DNA from: Chitinophagales bacterium
Lineage (GTDB): Bacteria; Bacteroidota; Bacteroidia; Chitinophagales; Chitinophagaceae
Assembly: GCA_015654595.1 (NCBI GenBank)
Contig: JAATGQ010000120.1
Span: 1-64,000 of the forward strand
Reading direction: 5' to 3'
DNA: 64,000 nucleotides
This document shows, piece by piece, positions 1 through 8,648 of the stretch (positions within the stretch are counted from its first letter, which is position 1; each line of letters begins with the position of its first letter). Under the pieces are notes generated by a model. It was not told the origin of the DNA, did no database searches, and saw nothing but the letters and a program-made list of their open reading frames with translations. The position numbers and the translations under genes were made by a program.

Positions 1-2481
1 ATCGGCGAAGCCCATTCTTATCATACCGGTAAGCGGATGATCAAGTTCAGCGAGGAGGAGATCGTCGACAACGTTTTTAAGAAATACAAGAATAAAAAGA
101 TCTCGATACTGGCGCCGCTGGTAAGGGGCCGTAAAGGACATTACCGGGAACTGTTTGAAGACATCCGGAAAAAGGGATATCTCAAGGTCCGGGTTGACGG
201 CGAGGTCAAAGACCTGGTGGCCAAGATGCAGGTTGACCGGTATAAGATCCACGACATCGAGGTGGTGATCGACCGGCTTGCCGTAACGGAAGACATGAAG
301 ACCCGGCTGGGGCAGTCGGTCCAGAAGGCGCTGCAGATGGGAAAAGATCTCCTTTTTCTGCTGCTGAATGACGACAATAAAGTATTGCAATACAGTAAAC
401 AGCTGATGTGCGAAGACACCGGCATCAGCTATGAAGAGCCGTCGCCGAACAGTTTCTCCTTTAATTCCCCTTATGGCGCCTGTCCGACCTGCAAGGGGCT
501 TGGCGTTGTCTATCAGATAAGCCTGGATGCCATCATTCCCGATCCTTCCAAAAGCATCAATGAAGGCGGTGTCCTTCCGCTGGGTGAAGAAAGGGAAGCC
601 TATATGTTTAAGCAGGTACAGCAGCTGGCAAAGAAAAATAAATTCAGCCTCGACGCTCCGATCAGCGAACTTCCCAAAAAGGCGTTGAATCTTGTCCTGT
701 ACGGGAACGAGGCAGGCGAGGCATCCCTCGACGTCGACTACGATGACGCTTCTCCGGCAGGGCAGATCTATGCCGCTGAATACGAAGGGCTGGTCGTTAC
801 GCTAAAGCGCTGGTTCTCCGGCGGTCAAACCGATGCCGTCCGGGAATGGGTTGAACAGTATATGGAACTCAAGACCTGCGAAACCTGCGGCGGCGCCCGC
901 CTTCGCAAGGAAAGCCTGTGGTTCAGGGTGGGGGAAAAGAACATCGCCGAATTGAGCGCGATGAATCTCAACAAGCTGACGGGCTGGTTTGCAGACATCG
1001 AGAAGAAGCTCAGCAGCAAGCAAAACACGATCGCCAAAGATATCCTCAAGGAGATCCGGGAGAGACTTTCGTTCCTGATGGATGTAGGCCTGACCTATCT
1101 TACGCTGGACCGTTCTTCCAGAACCCTCTCCGGCGGCGAATCTCAGCGTATCCGACTGGCGACGCAGATCGGTTCTCAACTTCAGGGTATCACCTATATC
1201 CTGGATGAGCCGAGTATCGGTCTCCACCAGCGCGACAATCACCGGCTTATTCAGGCGCAGAAGAATCTGCGTGACATCGGCAACAGCGTGCTCGTCGTCG
1301 AACACGACAAGGACATCATGATGGCCGCGGACTATCTGATCGATATCGGTCCGAAGGCTGGCGCTCATGGCGGTCGGGTGGTAGCGCAGTGGCTTCCGCC
1401 GGCGCTATTAAAACTCGATACGCTGACGTCTTCTTATCTGAACGGACACCGGAAGATAGAAGTGCCAAAAGAAAGAAGAAAGGGTAATGGAAAGTTCCTC
1501 GAGCTGAAAGGCGCGAATGGGAATAACCTCAAGAATGTGGACGTCAAATTCCCGCTTGGAAAACTGATTGTGATCAGCGGGGTCAGCGGCAGCGGAAAGT
1601 CGACATTGATCAACGAAACGCTCTATCCGATCCTTAGCAAGCACGCTTATGGCTCCCGCGTCACGCCGTTGGAGTATAAGAGTATAAAAGGACTTGAGAA
1701 TGTCGACAAGGTCATCGAGATCGACCAGTCGCCCATTGGCCGGACGCCGCGGAGTAATCCGGCGACCTATTGCGGGTTCTTTACCGATATTCGTACGCTG
1801 TTTGCATCCGTACCGGAGGCTAAGATCAGGGGATATAATGCCGGCCGTTTTTCGTTCAATGTCAAAAGCGGCCGCTGTGAAGTCTGCGAAGGCGGCGGGA
1901 TGCGAGTGATCGAAATGAACTTCCTGCCCGATGTGTATGTCCATTGCGAAAAATGCAATGGCAAACGTTATAACCGCGAAACGCTCGAGATCCGCTATAA
2001 AGGTAAATCGATCAGTGATGTGCTGGACATGACCGTAGACGAGGCGGTTGAATTCTTCCAGCCCGTGCCTTATATATATCGCAAGATCAAGGTGCTGCAG
2101 GAAGTCGGTCTTGGCTATATCACGCTTGGGCAGTCTGCCGTCACCCTGAGCGGCGGCGAAGCGCAGCGGGTAAAATTGGGAACCGAACTGGGGAAGAAAG
2201 ACACGGGCAAGACCTTTTATATCCTCGATGAGCCGACCACGGGACTTCACTTCGAGGACATCCGGCATTTGCTGGACGTGCTCAATAAACTTGTAGACCG
2301 CGGCAATACCGTTCTGGTCATCGAGCACAACCTTGACGTTGTCAAAGTGGCCGATCATGTGATCGATCTGGGGCCGGAAGGCGGCGATGGGGGTGGAAGG
2401 ATCCTGTTTGAAGGCACGCCTGAGGAAATGATAAAGAACAAAGAAAGCTTTACTGCCAAATTCTTAAAAGACGAACTGTAA
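1..2481 (+). CDS. uvrA: UvrABC system protein A, 5'-truncated by window edge
   Basis: DNA-damage recognition ATPase of nucleotide excision repair; dimerises, loads UvrB and acts in the cytoplasm. The frame is open to base 1 (12 codons before the track's Met), so the true start and the first Walker A lie outside. About 826 of the usual ~940 residues remain. Visible are the UvrB-binding region, zinc-module cysteines (CPTCKGLG, CETCGG, CEVCEGGG, CEKCNG), ABC signatures LSGGESQR and LSGGEAQR, the second Walker A GVSGSGKST, and Walker B/switch ILDEPSIGLH and ILDEPTTGLH with EH. In zinc module 1 the first pair is CEDTG rather than CxxC. A nucleotidase follows after 51 bp, probably cotranscribed. 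Identification is secure. Confidence 0.97.
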   Translation: MGEAHSYHTGKRMIKFSEEEIVDNVFKKYKNKKISILAPLVRGRKGHYRELFEDIRKKGYLKVRVDGEVKDLVAKMQVDRYKIHDIEVVIDRLAVTEDMKTRLGQSVQKALQMGKDLLFLLLNDDNKVLQYSKQLMCEDTGISYEEPSPNSFSFNSPYGACPTCKGLGVVYQISLDAIIPDPSKSINEGGVLPLGEEREAYMFKQVQQLAKKNKFSLDAPISELPKKALNLVLYGNEAGEASLDVDYDDASPAGQIYAAEYEGLVVTLKRWFSGGQTDAVREWVEQYMELKTCETCGGARLRKESLWFRVGEKNIAELSAMNLNKLTGWFADIEKKLSSKQNTIAKDILKEIRERLSFLMDVGLTYLTLDRSSRTLSGGESQRIRLATQIGSQLQGITYILDEPSIGLHQRDNHRLIQAQKNLRDIGNSVLVVEHDKDIMMAADYLIDIGPKAGAHGGRVVAQWLPPALLKLDTLTSSYLNGHRKIEVPKERRKGNGKFLELKGANGNNLKNVDVKFPLGKLIVISGVSGSGKSTLINETLYPILSKHAYGSRVTPLEYKSIKGLENVDKVIEIDQSPIGRTPRSNPATYCGFFTDIRTLFASVPEAKIRGYNAGRFSFNVKSGRCEVCEGGGMRVIEMNFLPDVYVHCEKCNGKRYNRETLEIRYKGKSISDVLDMTVDEAVEFFQPVPYIYRKIKVLQEVGLGYITLGQSAVTLSGGEAQRVKLGTELGKKDTGKTFYILDEPTTGLHFEDIRHLLDVLNKLVDRGNTVLVIEHNLDVVKVADHVIDLGPEGGDGGGRILFEGTPEEMIKNKESFTAKFLKDEL

Positions 2482-2532
2482 ATTGATGGGCCGGGCGAAG
2501 CGATAGCGCCGGCTGCTGGAAAATGAGAAAAC

Positions 2533-3060
2533 ATGGAGCGCATTATCATTGACATGGATGAAGTGATCGCGGACCCGATGGGGGCGATGATCGACTGGTA
2601 CAAGAAAGAACACGGCGGAGAGTTTGACTATGATAAGATCCTCAACGGCTCCTGGTCCAAGGGGTTTCCCGAACACCACCAGGAAATGATCATACAGCGG
2701 CTTAAAGGTCCCGGATTTTTTCGGGACCTCCCGGTCATGGAAGACGCCGTAGAGGTGTTAAAAGAGCTGAATAAGCGCTACGACCTTTATATTGTGTCGG
2801 CAGCCATCGAGTTCCCCAATTCCCTGAAGGATAAGGTCGAATGGATGCAGGATCACTTTCCCTTTATCTCCTGGCGGCAGATCACCCTTTGCGGCAGCAA
2901 GGACCTGGTAGCGGGGGACTATATGATCGATGATCATGTAAAGAACCTGAAGGGTTTCAAAGGCAAACCGTACTTATTTACCGCCGCGCATAATCTGGAC
3001 ATTACCGGTTATGACCGCATCGATAACTGGCAGCACGCTGCAAGTATTTTCTTAAAATAA
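2533..3060 (+). CDS. 5'(3')-deoxyribonucleotidase, HAD superfamily (NT5C type)
   Basis: Predicted to dephosphorylate deoxyribonucleoside monophosphates and so help balance nucleotide pools. The 175-residue protein opens with the HAD motif I DMDEVIAD, where the first Asp is the nucleophile. It has the small cap typical of the NT5C family, the motif II-like IVSAAI, and the motif IV-like acidic stretch DYMIDDH near residue 135. No signal peptide, so cytoplasmic. It lies 51 bp after uvrA and directly before two rho-independent terminators, so it is probably the last gene of a uvrA operon. Substrate preference cannot be read from sequence. Confidence 0.88.
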   Translation: MERIIIDMDEVIADPMGAMIDWYKKEHGGEFDYDKILNGSWSKGFPEHHQEMIIQRLKGPGFFRDLPVMEDAVEVLKELNKRYDLYIVSAAIEFPNSLKDKVEWMQDHFPFISWRQITLCGSKDLVAGDYMIDDHVKNLKGFKGKPYLFTAAHNLDITGYDRIDNWQHAASIFLK

Positions 3061-3061
3061 C

Positions 3062-3090
3062 AAAAACCCCGGCATCAAGCCGGGGTTTTT
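3062..3090 (+). terminator. Rho-independent terminator after the nucleotidase gene
   Basis: A 12-bp perfect inverted repeat (AAAAACCCCGGC / GCCGGGGTTTTT) with a 5-nt loop ends in a T run. It begins one base after the TAA stop, so it should end the uvrA-nucleotidase transcript. The A tract on the left arm means it could also act on the other strand. Confidence 0.9.
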
Positions 3091-3130
3091 AGCTTTTCAG
3101 GCAAAAGCTCTGCTTTACCGGATATAATGC

Positions 3131-3166
3131 AAAAGGCCGCCTACTTTTATCAAGAGGCGGCCTTTT
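3131..3166. terminator. Second, bidirectional hairpin terminator
   Basis: A 12-bp perfect inverted repeat AAAAGGCCGCCT / AGGCGGCCTTTT with a 12-nt loop, flanked by A and T tracts. It lies between the plus-strand nucleotidase and the minus-strand gene ending at 3317. It can back up the first terminator and end transcription arriving from the minus strand. Confidence 0.75.
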
Positions 3167-3316
3167 GGTCCAATAAGCGGCAGCAGGGAGTGATTAATAA
3201 AATCTTTTGTTTGTAAAGGGTACCTAAATAGGGAACGGATCAGGTTTTACTTAACCTTCGGATATTCGGATTTTACCAATTTCCCTGCTTGCTTATTGGT
3301 TGTTCATTTTCACCAT

Positions 3317-3751
3317 TTATTTTACAGTCAATTGCCCGTTCTCAATCCGCTGGTCATCTGTAAACACTTCGAACAGGAAATTGCCTTCTGTTATATTCGT
3401 AAGGACTGTCGTCTCCCGGTTGCGAATACGAGTTTGGTTCACCAGCCGGCCGTCCATATCAAAAAGATATAACTGATATACCTTCCCGTCGGCGCCATTG
3501 GCTGAGAAGAACAATACCTGCTGCTTTGCATCAGGATAAAGCTTAATCTTATGTTTCTTGCTACTTTGTGCTGTACTCACCTGGATACTGTGGGTAGTAT
3601 CAGAGCCCGTGAAAGAAAAATGCCCGCGGACAAAAGGCTGACCGGAAGCACTGGCGGAAAAAGAAATGCCGATGGACAGAATGGCTGCTGCCATTGCTGT
3701 AAGCACGCTTGAAGACAGTAAAGTTTTTCTTAGGGGTACAGTTCTATACAT
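3317..3751 (-). CDS. Small secreted protein made largely of a T9SS-type C-terminal domain
   Basis: No catalytic domain is recognised. The N terminus (MYRTVPLRKTLLSSS...) gives a basic, hydrophobic signal peptide ending near SASASGQ. The last ~75 residues have the look of a type IX secretion sorting domain: a KIKLYPDA start, alternating strands, a central LFDMDGRLV, then EGNFLFEVF and a final short strand ending QLTVK. Such domains normally sit at the end of large secreted proteins, but here only ~40 residues precede it. The track starts at a TTG; the ATG six codons later (3751) is preferred because the signal peptide begins there. It may instead be a remnant of a larger secreted protein. Confidence 0.6.
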   Translation of the reverse strand: MYRTVPLRKTLLSSSVLTAMAAAILSIGISFSASASGQPFVRGHFSFTGSDTTHSIQVSTAQSSKKHKIKLYPDAKQQVLFFSANGADGKVYQLYLFDMDGRLVNQTRIRNRETTVLTNITEGNFLFEVFTDDQRIENGQLTVK

Positions 3752-3868
3752 ATTGACATTTAAGATCAATAAAAAAGTTAGGGTACGGATTAAATAACAA
3801 CAACAACTAAAACAAACCGGATCAAAGAGAACATATAGGGTACGATCAACAAACTTTATAAGGATAAA

Positions 3869-4843
3869 CTAGAATCTCAGCAAAGGACAGTGGGTCGAGT
3901 TTCTCCAGCGTTCTGCCCGTCCGCCGCCGATCCGGATGCCCAGCTTGAAACCAAAGGTGAAGTAAGCGTCTTTCTGAGAAGGATCGCCTCTTTTGTCTCC
4001 GGGATCATAACCTTTATCCTGGCCAGCCAGCGGGCTCTTATTTGCCATATACTTCGCAATGACAGCCTGTGAAGGAGAAAGGTACTTATCGAACAGACTG
4101 GGATCGATATAGCGGGTGCTAACGTCATCGATATAGTCGGTAAACGTCTTACGATGGATGATCTCAAAGGACAGATTTACGTTATCGCTGATGAAATACT
4201 TGATACCAACGCCCAGCGGAATATTCATCTGGGTCAGCTTGTAATTCTTTCTGTCAGCATATTCTGCAAAACCTTCGCCTTCTGTATGTAAGGGCTGAAG
4301 ATCTACCCATGTTATATCGCCGTCAGGGGCCCTGTAGCTGCCTTGTGGATTGAAGTGGAACAGACCAAGACCTGCTACGCCATAGGGACGGAGGCGGCCC
4401 TGTACGTCATCTGGATCGTCTTCCAGGAATACCGTAGGATAAAACTCTGCCATAACCGTTCCTTCCAGGATGTTACTGCGGAAGTCGAGGTTACGGTCCA
4501 GACGGGTGACTTCATCACCGCCTTTGGGAGTGATCGTTCCATCGCTGCCTTCGATAGCTCCGTAGTTTAAGGAGAAACGGAATCCCAGCCATTGAATGGG
4601 GTATGCCGCATAATATGCCCCGATCGTCAGCTTCGTCGTAGACATATTGTAATCTTTAATGAAAGTGGTACCCTTGCCGGCATGACCGCCGAGGTCGCCA
4701 AGAAACACCATTGGGCCTAATGTGACGCCAGCCTCTGTAGTGTTCTTTTGCTCTTCCTGGCTAAATGATTTTGAAGAGAGGCATAGGGTAACTGATAGCG
4801 CGAACAAACACTTCCATGATAAGGAGTGTAAACTCTGTTTCAT
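3869..4843 (-). CDS. Outer-membrane beta-barrel protein
   Basis: A 324-residue protein with a clear signal peptide (LFALSVTLCLSSKSFSQ, cleavage before EEQ). Amphipathic beta strands rich in Gly, Tyr and Phe follow (AGVTLGPMVFLGDLGG, LRPYGVAGLGLFHF, FTFGFKLGIRIGGG), and the C-terminal residue is Phe as in many BAM substrates. It resembles the DUF6089/PorT-like small barrels common in Bacteroidota. Long polar loops (EDDPDDVQGR, DPGDKRGDPSQKD) could be surface exposed. No operon partner; the start ATG follows an A/T-rich leader. The outer-membrane location is inferred and the specific function unknown. Confidence 0.75.
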   Translation of the reverse strand: MKQSLHSLSWKCLFALSVTLCLSSKSFSQEEQKNTTEAGVTLGPMVFLGDLGGHAGKGTTFIKDYNMSTTKLTIGAYYAAYPIQWLGFRFSLNYGAIEGSDGTITPKGGDEVTRLDRNLDFRSNILEGTVMAEFYPTVFLEDDPDDVQGRLRPYGVAGLGLFHFNPQGSYRAPDGDITWVDLQPLHTEGEGFAEYADRKNYKLTQMNIPLGVGIKYFISDNVNLSFEIIHRKTFTDYIDDVSTRYIDPSLFDKYLSPSQAVIAKYMANKSPLAGQDKGYDPGDKRGDPSQKDAYFTFGFKLGIRIGGGRAERWRNSTHCPLLRF

Positions 4844-4996
4844 TGATATTAGATTTTAGTTTTCCGATGGTTTGGATTACGTCCCCTCAAATCCTATGAG
4901 AGAAGGTACACATGCTAAGAAACGAAAAAAGCAACTTTAATTGTGTACGAACTACGACTATTTTATCAACAGCAATGCTTTTTTAAATAATTTGTC

Positions 4997-5449
4997 TTAT
5001 CGTGAAACAGGTAATAGCATTTCAATGTGTTCTATTCCATCTTCGAGATAGATTTCCTCTTTTTGGACAAAGCCAAATGACTCGTAAAAGCGCTTGAGAT
5101 AGTATTGTGCGCCTATACGAATATCCCTTTTATCCATTAGCTCATATAAGGTATCGATACTCATTGTAAGCAGCTCCCGGCCTATACCCTGGCCTCTTGC
5201 GGCTGGTGAACTTACGATGCGGCCTATAGAAGATTCATCATAGGAAATCCCCGCGGGTACGATGCGGGAATATCCCATCAGCTGTTCATCCTGCCATCCC
5301 ATCAAATGAAAACAATGCTGATCTTTATTATCCATATCCAGGAAAACACAGTTCTGTTCTACGACAAAAACTTCGCTGCGGAGGCGCAGTATTTTATATA
5401 ACTCTTCAACCCTCAGCTGATCAAATGCTTTAACGGTCCAGGTCGCCAT
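4997..5449 (-). CDS. GNAT N-acetyltransferase, ElaA-like
   Basis: A 150-residue acyl-CoA-dependent acetyltransferase fold. The ElaA-type opening LRLRSEVFVVEQNC is followed by the acetyl-CoA-binding motif A, SPAARGQGIGRELL (Q/RxxGxG/A), around residues 84-97, and a late YLKRFYESFGF strand-helix. It begins 15 bp after the rarA stop on the same strand, so it is probably cotranscribed with rarA. The substrate of the ElaA family is not firmly known and nothing here resolves it. Confidence 0.85.
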   Translation of the reverse strand: MATWTVKAFDQLRVEELYKILRLRSEVFVVEQNCVFLDMDNKDQHCFHLMGWQDEQLMGYSRIVPAGISYDESSIGRIVSSPAARGQGIGRELLTMSIDTLYELMDKRDIRIGAQYYLKRFYESFGFVQKEEIYLEDGIEHIEMLLPVSR

Positions 5450-5464
5450 GATTGTTTCTCTTGT

Positions 5465-6730
5465 TTAATAACCATATTTATCGCCCCACAGTCCTTTCAG
5501 GAATCTGCGCAGTTCTTCTTCTCTTGCATTCCTGCCGGGGTCATAGAATTTTGTTCCCGCGATCTCTTTTGGAAGATATTCCTGAAGGGAGAAATTGTTG
5601 TCATAGTTGTGGCTGTACTGATAGCCTTTTCCATAGTCCATATTCTTCATCAACTTTGTCGGGGCATTACGGATATGAAGCGGAACGGACAGATCGCCAT
5701 GCGTTCTTACGGCTGCCTGTGCGGCGCTGATGGCTGTTGTTGCGGCATTGCTCTTTGGTGAAGAAGCCAGGTAGGTGGCGCATTGGGACAGGATCAGATT
5801 GGATTCGGGCCAGCCGATCTTATTCACCGCGTCAAAACAGGCATTGGCCAGCAGCAGCGCATTGGGGTTTGCGTTCCCGATATCTTCACTGGCGAGAATC
5901 AGCAGTCGCCTTGCGATGAATTTTACGTCTTCGCCGCCTTCGATCATTCTTGCCAGCCAATAGACAGCGGCATTGGGGTCGCTGCCGCGGATGGATTTGA
6001 TAAAGGCAGAGATGATGTCGTAGTGCTGTTCGCCTTTCTTGTCATACAACGCGATCCGCTGCTGGGCAATTTCCATCACCTTTTCATCGGTAACGACGGC
6101 ATTCTTTCCTGCTGCATCACAGACGACTTCCAGCAGGTTCAGCAGTTTCCTGGCATCACCGCCGGAGATATTGATCAATGCCGAAGTCTCTTTTAGTTCG
6201 ATGCCGGATTCTTTTAACCATTCGTCATCGCGAAAGGCATTATGCAGCAGCTGAACCAGGTCCTCCTCGCTCAGCGGCTTCAGTACATATACCTGGCATC
6301 GGCTGAGCAAGGCGCTGTTGACTTCGAAGGATGGATTTTCGGTCGTTGCCCCGATAAGGGTAATGATCCCCTTTTCGACGGCGCCGAGCAAGGCATCCTG
6401 CTGTCCTTTATTGAAGCGGTGTATCTCGTCGATAAACAGAATGGCTTTTTCCTTGTCCCTTGCTTCGGCAATGACTTCCCTTACCTCTTTAACTCCCGCA
6501 GCGATGGCGCTAAGGGTATAGAAAGGTACCTGCAGTGAATTTGCAATGATACCGGCTATGGTCGTTTTACCGGTCCCGGGAGGGCCCCACAGGATCATCG
6601 AAGGCGGTTTGCCGTGTTCGATAGCTGTGCGTAAAACGCTACCTTTACCGGTAAGGTGCCTTTGGCCGACCAGCTGGTCCAGCGTCTGCGGTCGCAACCG
6701 CTCTGCCAATGGTGCTCTTGGAGATAGCAT
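5465..6730 (-). CDS. rarA: Replication-associated recombination protein A (RarA/MgsA), AAA+ ATPase
   Basis: AAA+ ATPase of the clamp-loader/RuvB-like group that acts at stalled replication forks. Diagnostic features are the N-terminal PLAERLRPQTLDQLVGQ, Walker A GPPGTGKTT, Walker B LFIDEIHRFNK, sensor 1 GATTENPSFE, and the C-terminal tetramerisation/MgsA region (SIRGSDPNAAVYWLARM). The track begins ten codons upstream; the Met at 6730 (MLSPRAPLAERL) is chosen because it matches the family start and leaves a TAnnTTTG promoter element outside the gene. A GNAT gene follows after 15 bp; a secreted protease diverges. Confidence 0.95.
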   Translation of the reverse strand: MLSPRAPLAERLRPQTLDQLVGQRHLTGKGSVLRTAIEHGKPPSMILWGPPGTGKTTIAGIIANSLQVPFYTLSAIAAGVKEVREVIAEARDKEKAILFIDEIHRFNKGQQDALLGAVEKGIITLIGATTENPSFEVNSALLSRCQVYVLKPLSEEDLVQLLHNAFRDDEWLKESGIELKETSALINISGGDARKLLNLLEVVCDAAGKNAVVTDEKVMEIAQQRIALYDKKGEQHYDIISAFIKSIRGSDPNAAVYWLARMIEGGEDVKFIARRLLILASEDIGNANPNALLLANACFDAVNKIGWPESNLILSQCATYLASSPKSNAATTAISAAQAAVRTHGDLSVPLHIRNAPTKLMKNMDYGKGYQYSHNYDNNFSLQEYLPKEIAGTKFYDPGRNAREEELRRFLKGLWGDKYGY

Positions 6731-6743
6731 AACAAAATTTAAA

Positions 6744-6751
6744 CAAAAGTA
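6744..6751 (-). promoter_or_regulatory. Candidate -7 promoter element of rarA
   Basis: TACTTTTG on the minus strand matches the Bacteroidetes -7 consensus TAnnTTTG exactly and lies 13 bp before the rarA ATG, implying a very short leader. No good -33 TTG is present at the expected distance, which lowers confidence. Confidence 0.45.
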
Positions 6752-6787
6752 ATACAACAACTCGTGCTTTTTCCTGTTTGCAAGAAA

Positions 6788-8182
6788 ATGCGCTTCACTC
6801 CTGCGACACGGCCACTATTCGGGATGCTGCTCTTCTGTTGCCTTCCCTTTCTCCGGGCATCGGCTCAGGTTTCTTCCTTGTCGGGTGTCGAAAATTATGA
6901 ACTCAACCGGCCCGGGGTAGTCATGATCCGCACGGAATACACCGCCAATGTGTATGTCAACAGTATGAAGATGGATAACAGGGCCTTCAATGCCCTTTTG
7001 GATTCCATTCAAAAGCTGGACCACGGCGGCGGGGTGACGCCGGAACAAAAGCTGGACATCGTGCTGAGGGACATGAATAACCGGCCTAACCGCTATTTCC
7101 AGACGACTTTCGATTATATCAAGCAGCCCGAACAGATCACGGCTATCGGCTCTGGTTTCTTTATAACAGGGGATGGCTATGTGGCCACCAACTGTCATCT
7201 GATCGACCGGGAGGATGCTTTTATCCGGCGGCAGTTCATCCTGTCGGCCTTTCAACAGATTACCGACGCCAGCATCGCCGCGCTGGAGAGCTCCTGGGCT
7301 ACCCGCTTCACCGAGCAGCAGCGCAGTCTGATGTATAATACTTATGCGTCTGTTTATTCCCGTCTTTTCTCGATGATCCTATATGGCCTGCAGAAGCAGG
7401 TCTATGTCGTCTATCGTACCGATAACAGCGATCAAAGTTCCGATACGATCAAGAAGCCTGCTGCCATCGTCCGCAAAGGGCAGCCCATGCCGGGAAAGGA
7501 TATTGCGATCTTAAAGATCGACGCCAGCGAGCTGCCGGTATTATCGGTGGCAAAGACGGGCTTGCCGCAGGTTGGGGAGCAGCTTTTTGTTTATGGTTAC
7601 CCCGGACCCGTGACCAATAATGATTTTGTGTCCACCGAATCGGCTATTGAACCAACCCTGACGACGGGAATCGTCAGCGCGATAAAGAAATCGGCGGGTG
7701 GATGGCCGCTGATCCAGATGGATGCGAATATCAACCACGGCAGCAGCGGGGGACCGGTCTGTAATGAGAAGGGGGAGGTGATCGGTCTTACGACGTTCGG
7801 CAGCCTCGAGAATACAGGCGGTCTTGCGGCAGGCCTGAATTTTGCCGTTCCGGTGTCCATTCTCGACGAATATCTCGATTCTGCCGGTGTGACTCCTGCT
7901 TTTAGCGATGCTTCCCGGCTATTTGCACAGGCTTTGAGGTTCTGGTCCGACCGGCATTACCGGGCCGCGCTGAAAACCTTTGAAAAAGTGCAGCAGGTCA
8001 ATCCGCACTATCCGGGTATCTATACTTATATCGCCCGCTGCAAAGAAAATATCCGCAATGGAAAGGGTATAAATACAGAACCGATGACGGCGTTGCTGCT
8101 CAACATCTGCTTGGGTATCCTAGGTATAATTCTTATTACAGTATATCAGATGCGTCGTTCTCGTTCCGGTGCTGGTTCATGA
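6788..8182 (+). CDS. Secreted/periplasmic trypsin-like serine protease with C-terminal TPR-like helices and membrane anchor
   Basis: Chymotrypsin-fold (S1/DegP-like) protease. After a signal peptide (FGMLLFCCLPFLRASAQ) the catalytic triad is visible: His in VATNCHLID, Asp in GKDIAILKI, Ser in NHGSSGGPV. An unusually long helical insertion of about 80 residues lies between His and Asp. There is no PDZ domain. After the protease come TPR-like helices (FEKVQQVNPHYPGIYTYIARCK) and one transmembrane segment near the C terminus ([19 protein letters not shown]), suggesting an anchored periplasmic enzyme. The track uses GTG at 6764; the ATG at 6788 starts a better signal peptide. Its last 47 bp overlap the convergent gene ending at 8136. 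Confidence 0.85.
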   Translation: MRFTPATRPLFGMLLFCCLPFLRASAQVSSLSGVENYELNRPGVVMIRTEYTANVYVNSMKMDNRAFNALLDSIQKLDHGGGVTPEQKLDIVLRDMNNRPNRYFQTTFDYIKQPEQITAIGSGFFITGDGYVATNCHLIDREDAFIRRQFILSAFQQITDASIAALESSWATRFTEQQRSLMYNTYASVYSRLFSMILYGLQKQVYVVYRTDNSDQSSDTIKKPAAIVRKGQPMPGKDIAILKIDASELPVLSVAKTGLPQVGEQLFVYGYPGPVTNNDFVSTESAIEPTLTTGIVSAIKKSAGGWPLIQMDANINHGSSGGPVCNEKGEVIGLTTFGSLENTGGLAAGLNFAVPVSILDEYLDSAGVTPAFSDASRLFAQALRFWSDRHYRAALKTFEKVQQVNPHYPGIYTYIARCKENIRNGKGINTEPMTALLLNICLGILGIILITVYQMRRSRSGAGS

Positions 8183-8648
8183 GTTGGATCTGGTAATGCC
8201 AGCGCAGCAGCCGGAAGTTCAGGATAACATTGGTGCAGGTTATCAGCCCCAATACCAGAACGAAGGTTCCTGTGGTTCGGATCAATTGAACAGTAAGCTC
8301 CTTTGCATATTGCGGCGAATTCTGTTTCATCAGGGCGACAGCTTCCGTAGTATTCCTCAGACAAACATAGCCTTCTGCCACAAACATAAAGCCAAAGAGC
8401 AAGGCTATCGGGCCGACAAAACGTATCCCCGACGGTGTCTGGCCGTCCAGCGGGGTCTGCTGGCGCAGGGATCGCTGTAACCGAAGACTTGCGTAGAAGT
8501 GCAGGGGGACGCCGCAAAGCAGCACGGCTGCGACTATCAACGGAGGATAAGCTGTCAGGGCATTGATCAGAACCATAAATGCGATAAATCCCCAAAGGAT
8601 CAAATTGAACCAGGAAAGAGGAGCGGCGATTTTTAGTACTCTTTTCAT
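8136..8648 (-). CDS. Small integral membrane protein coupled to aspS
   Basis: A 170-residue protein with about four hydrophobic segments ([65 protein letters not shown]); family not recognised. The track start at 8810 lies inside aspS; the Met at 8648 is correct because its ATG overlaps the aspS stop in an ATGA junction, implying translational coupling. The 3' end overlaps the convergent protease gene by 47 bp. Function unknown. Pairing with a tRNA synthetase gene looks like operon economy rather than shared function. Confidence 0.7.
   Translation of the reverse strand: MKRVLKIAAPLSWFNLILWGFIAFMVLINALTAYPPLIVAAVLLCGVPLHFYASLRLQRSLRQQTPLDGQTPSGIRFVGPIALLFGFMFVAEGYVCLRNTTEAVALMKQNSPQYAKELTVQLIRTTGTFVLVLGLITCTNVILNFRLLRWHYQIQLMNQHRNENDASDIL

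Noticed and set aside
1408-2358. 316-aa minus-strand ORF opposite uvrA
   Set aside because: Shadow of uvrA, whose coding frame is unmistakable.
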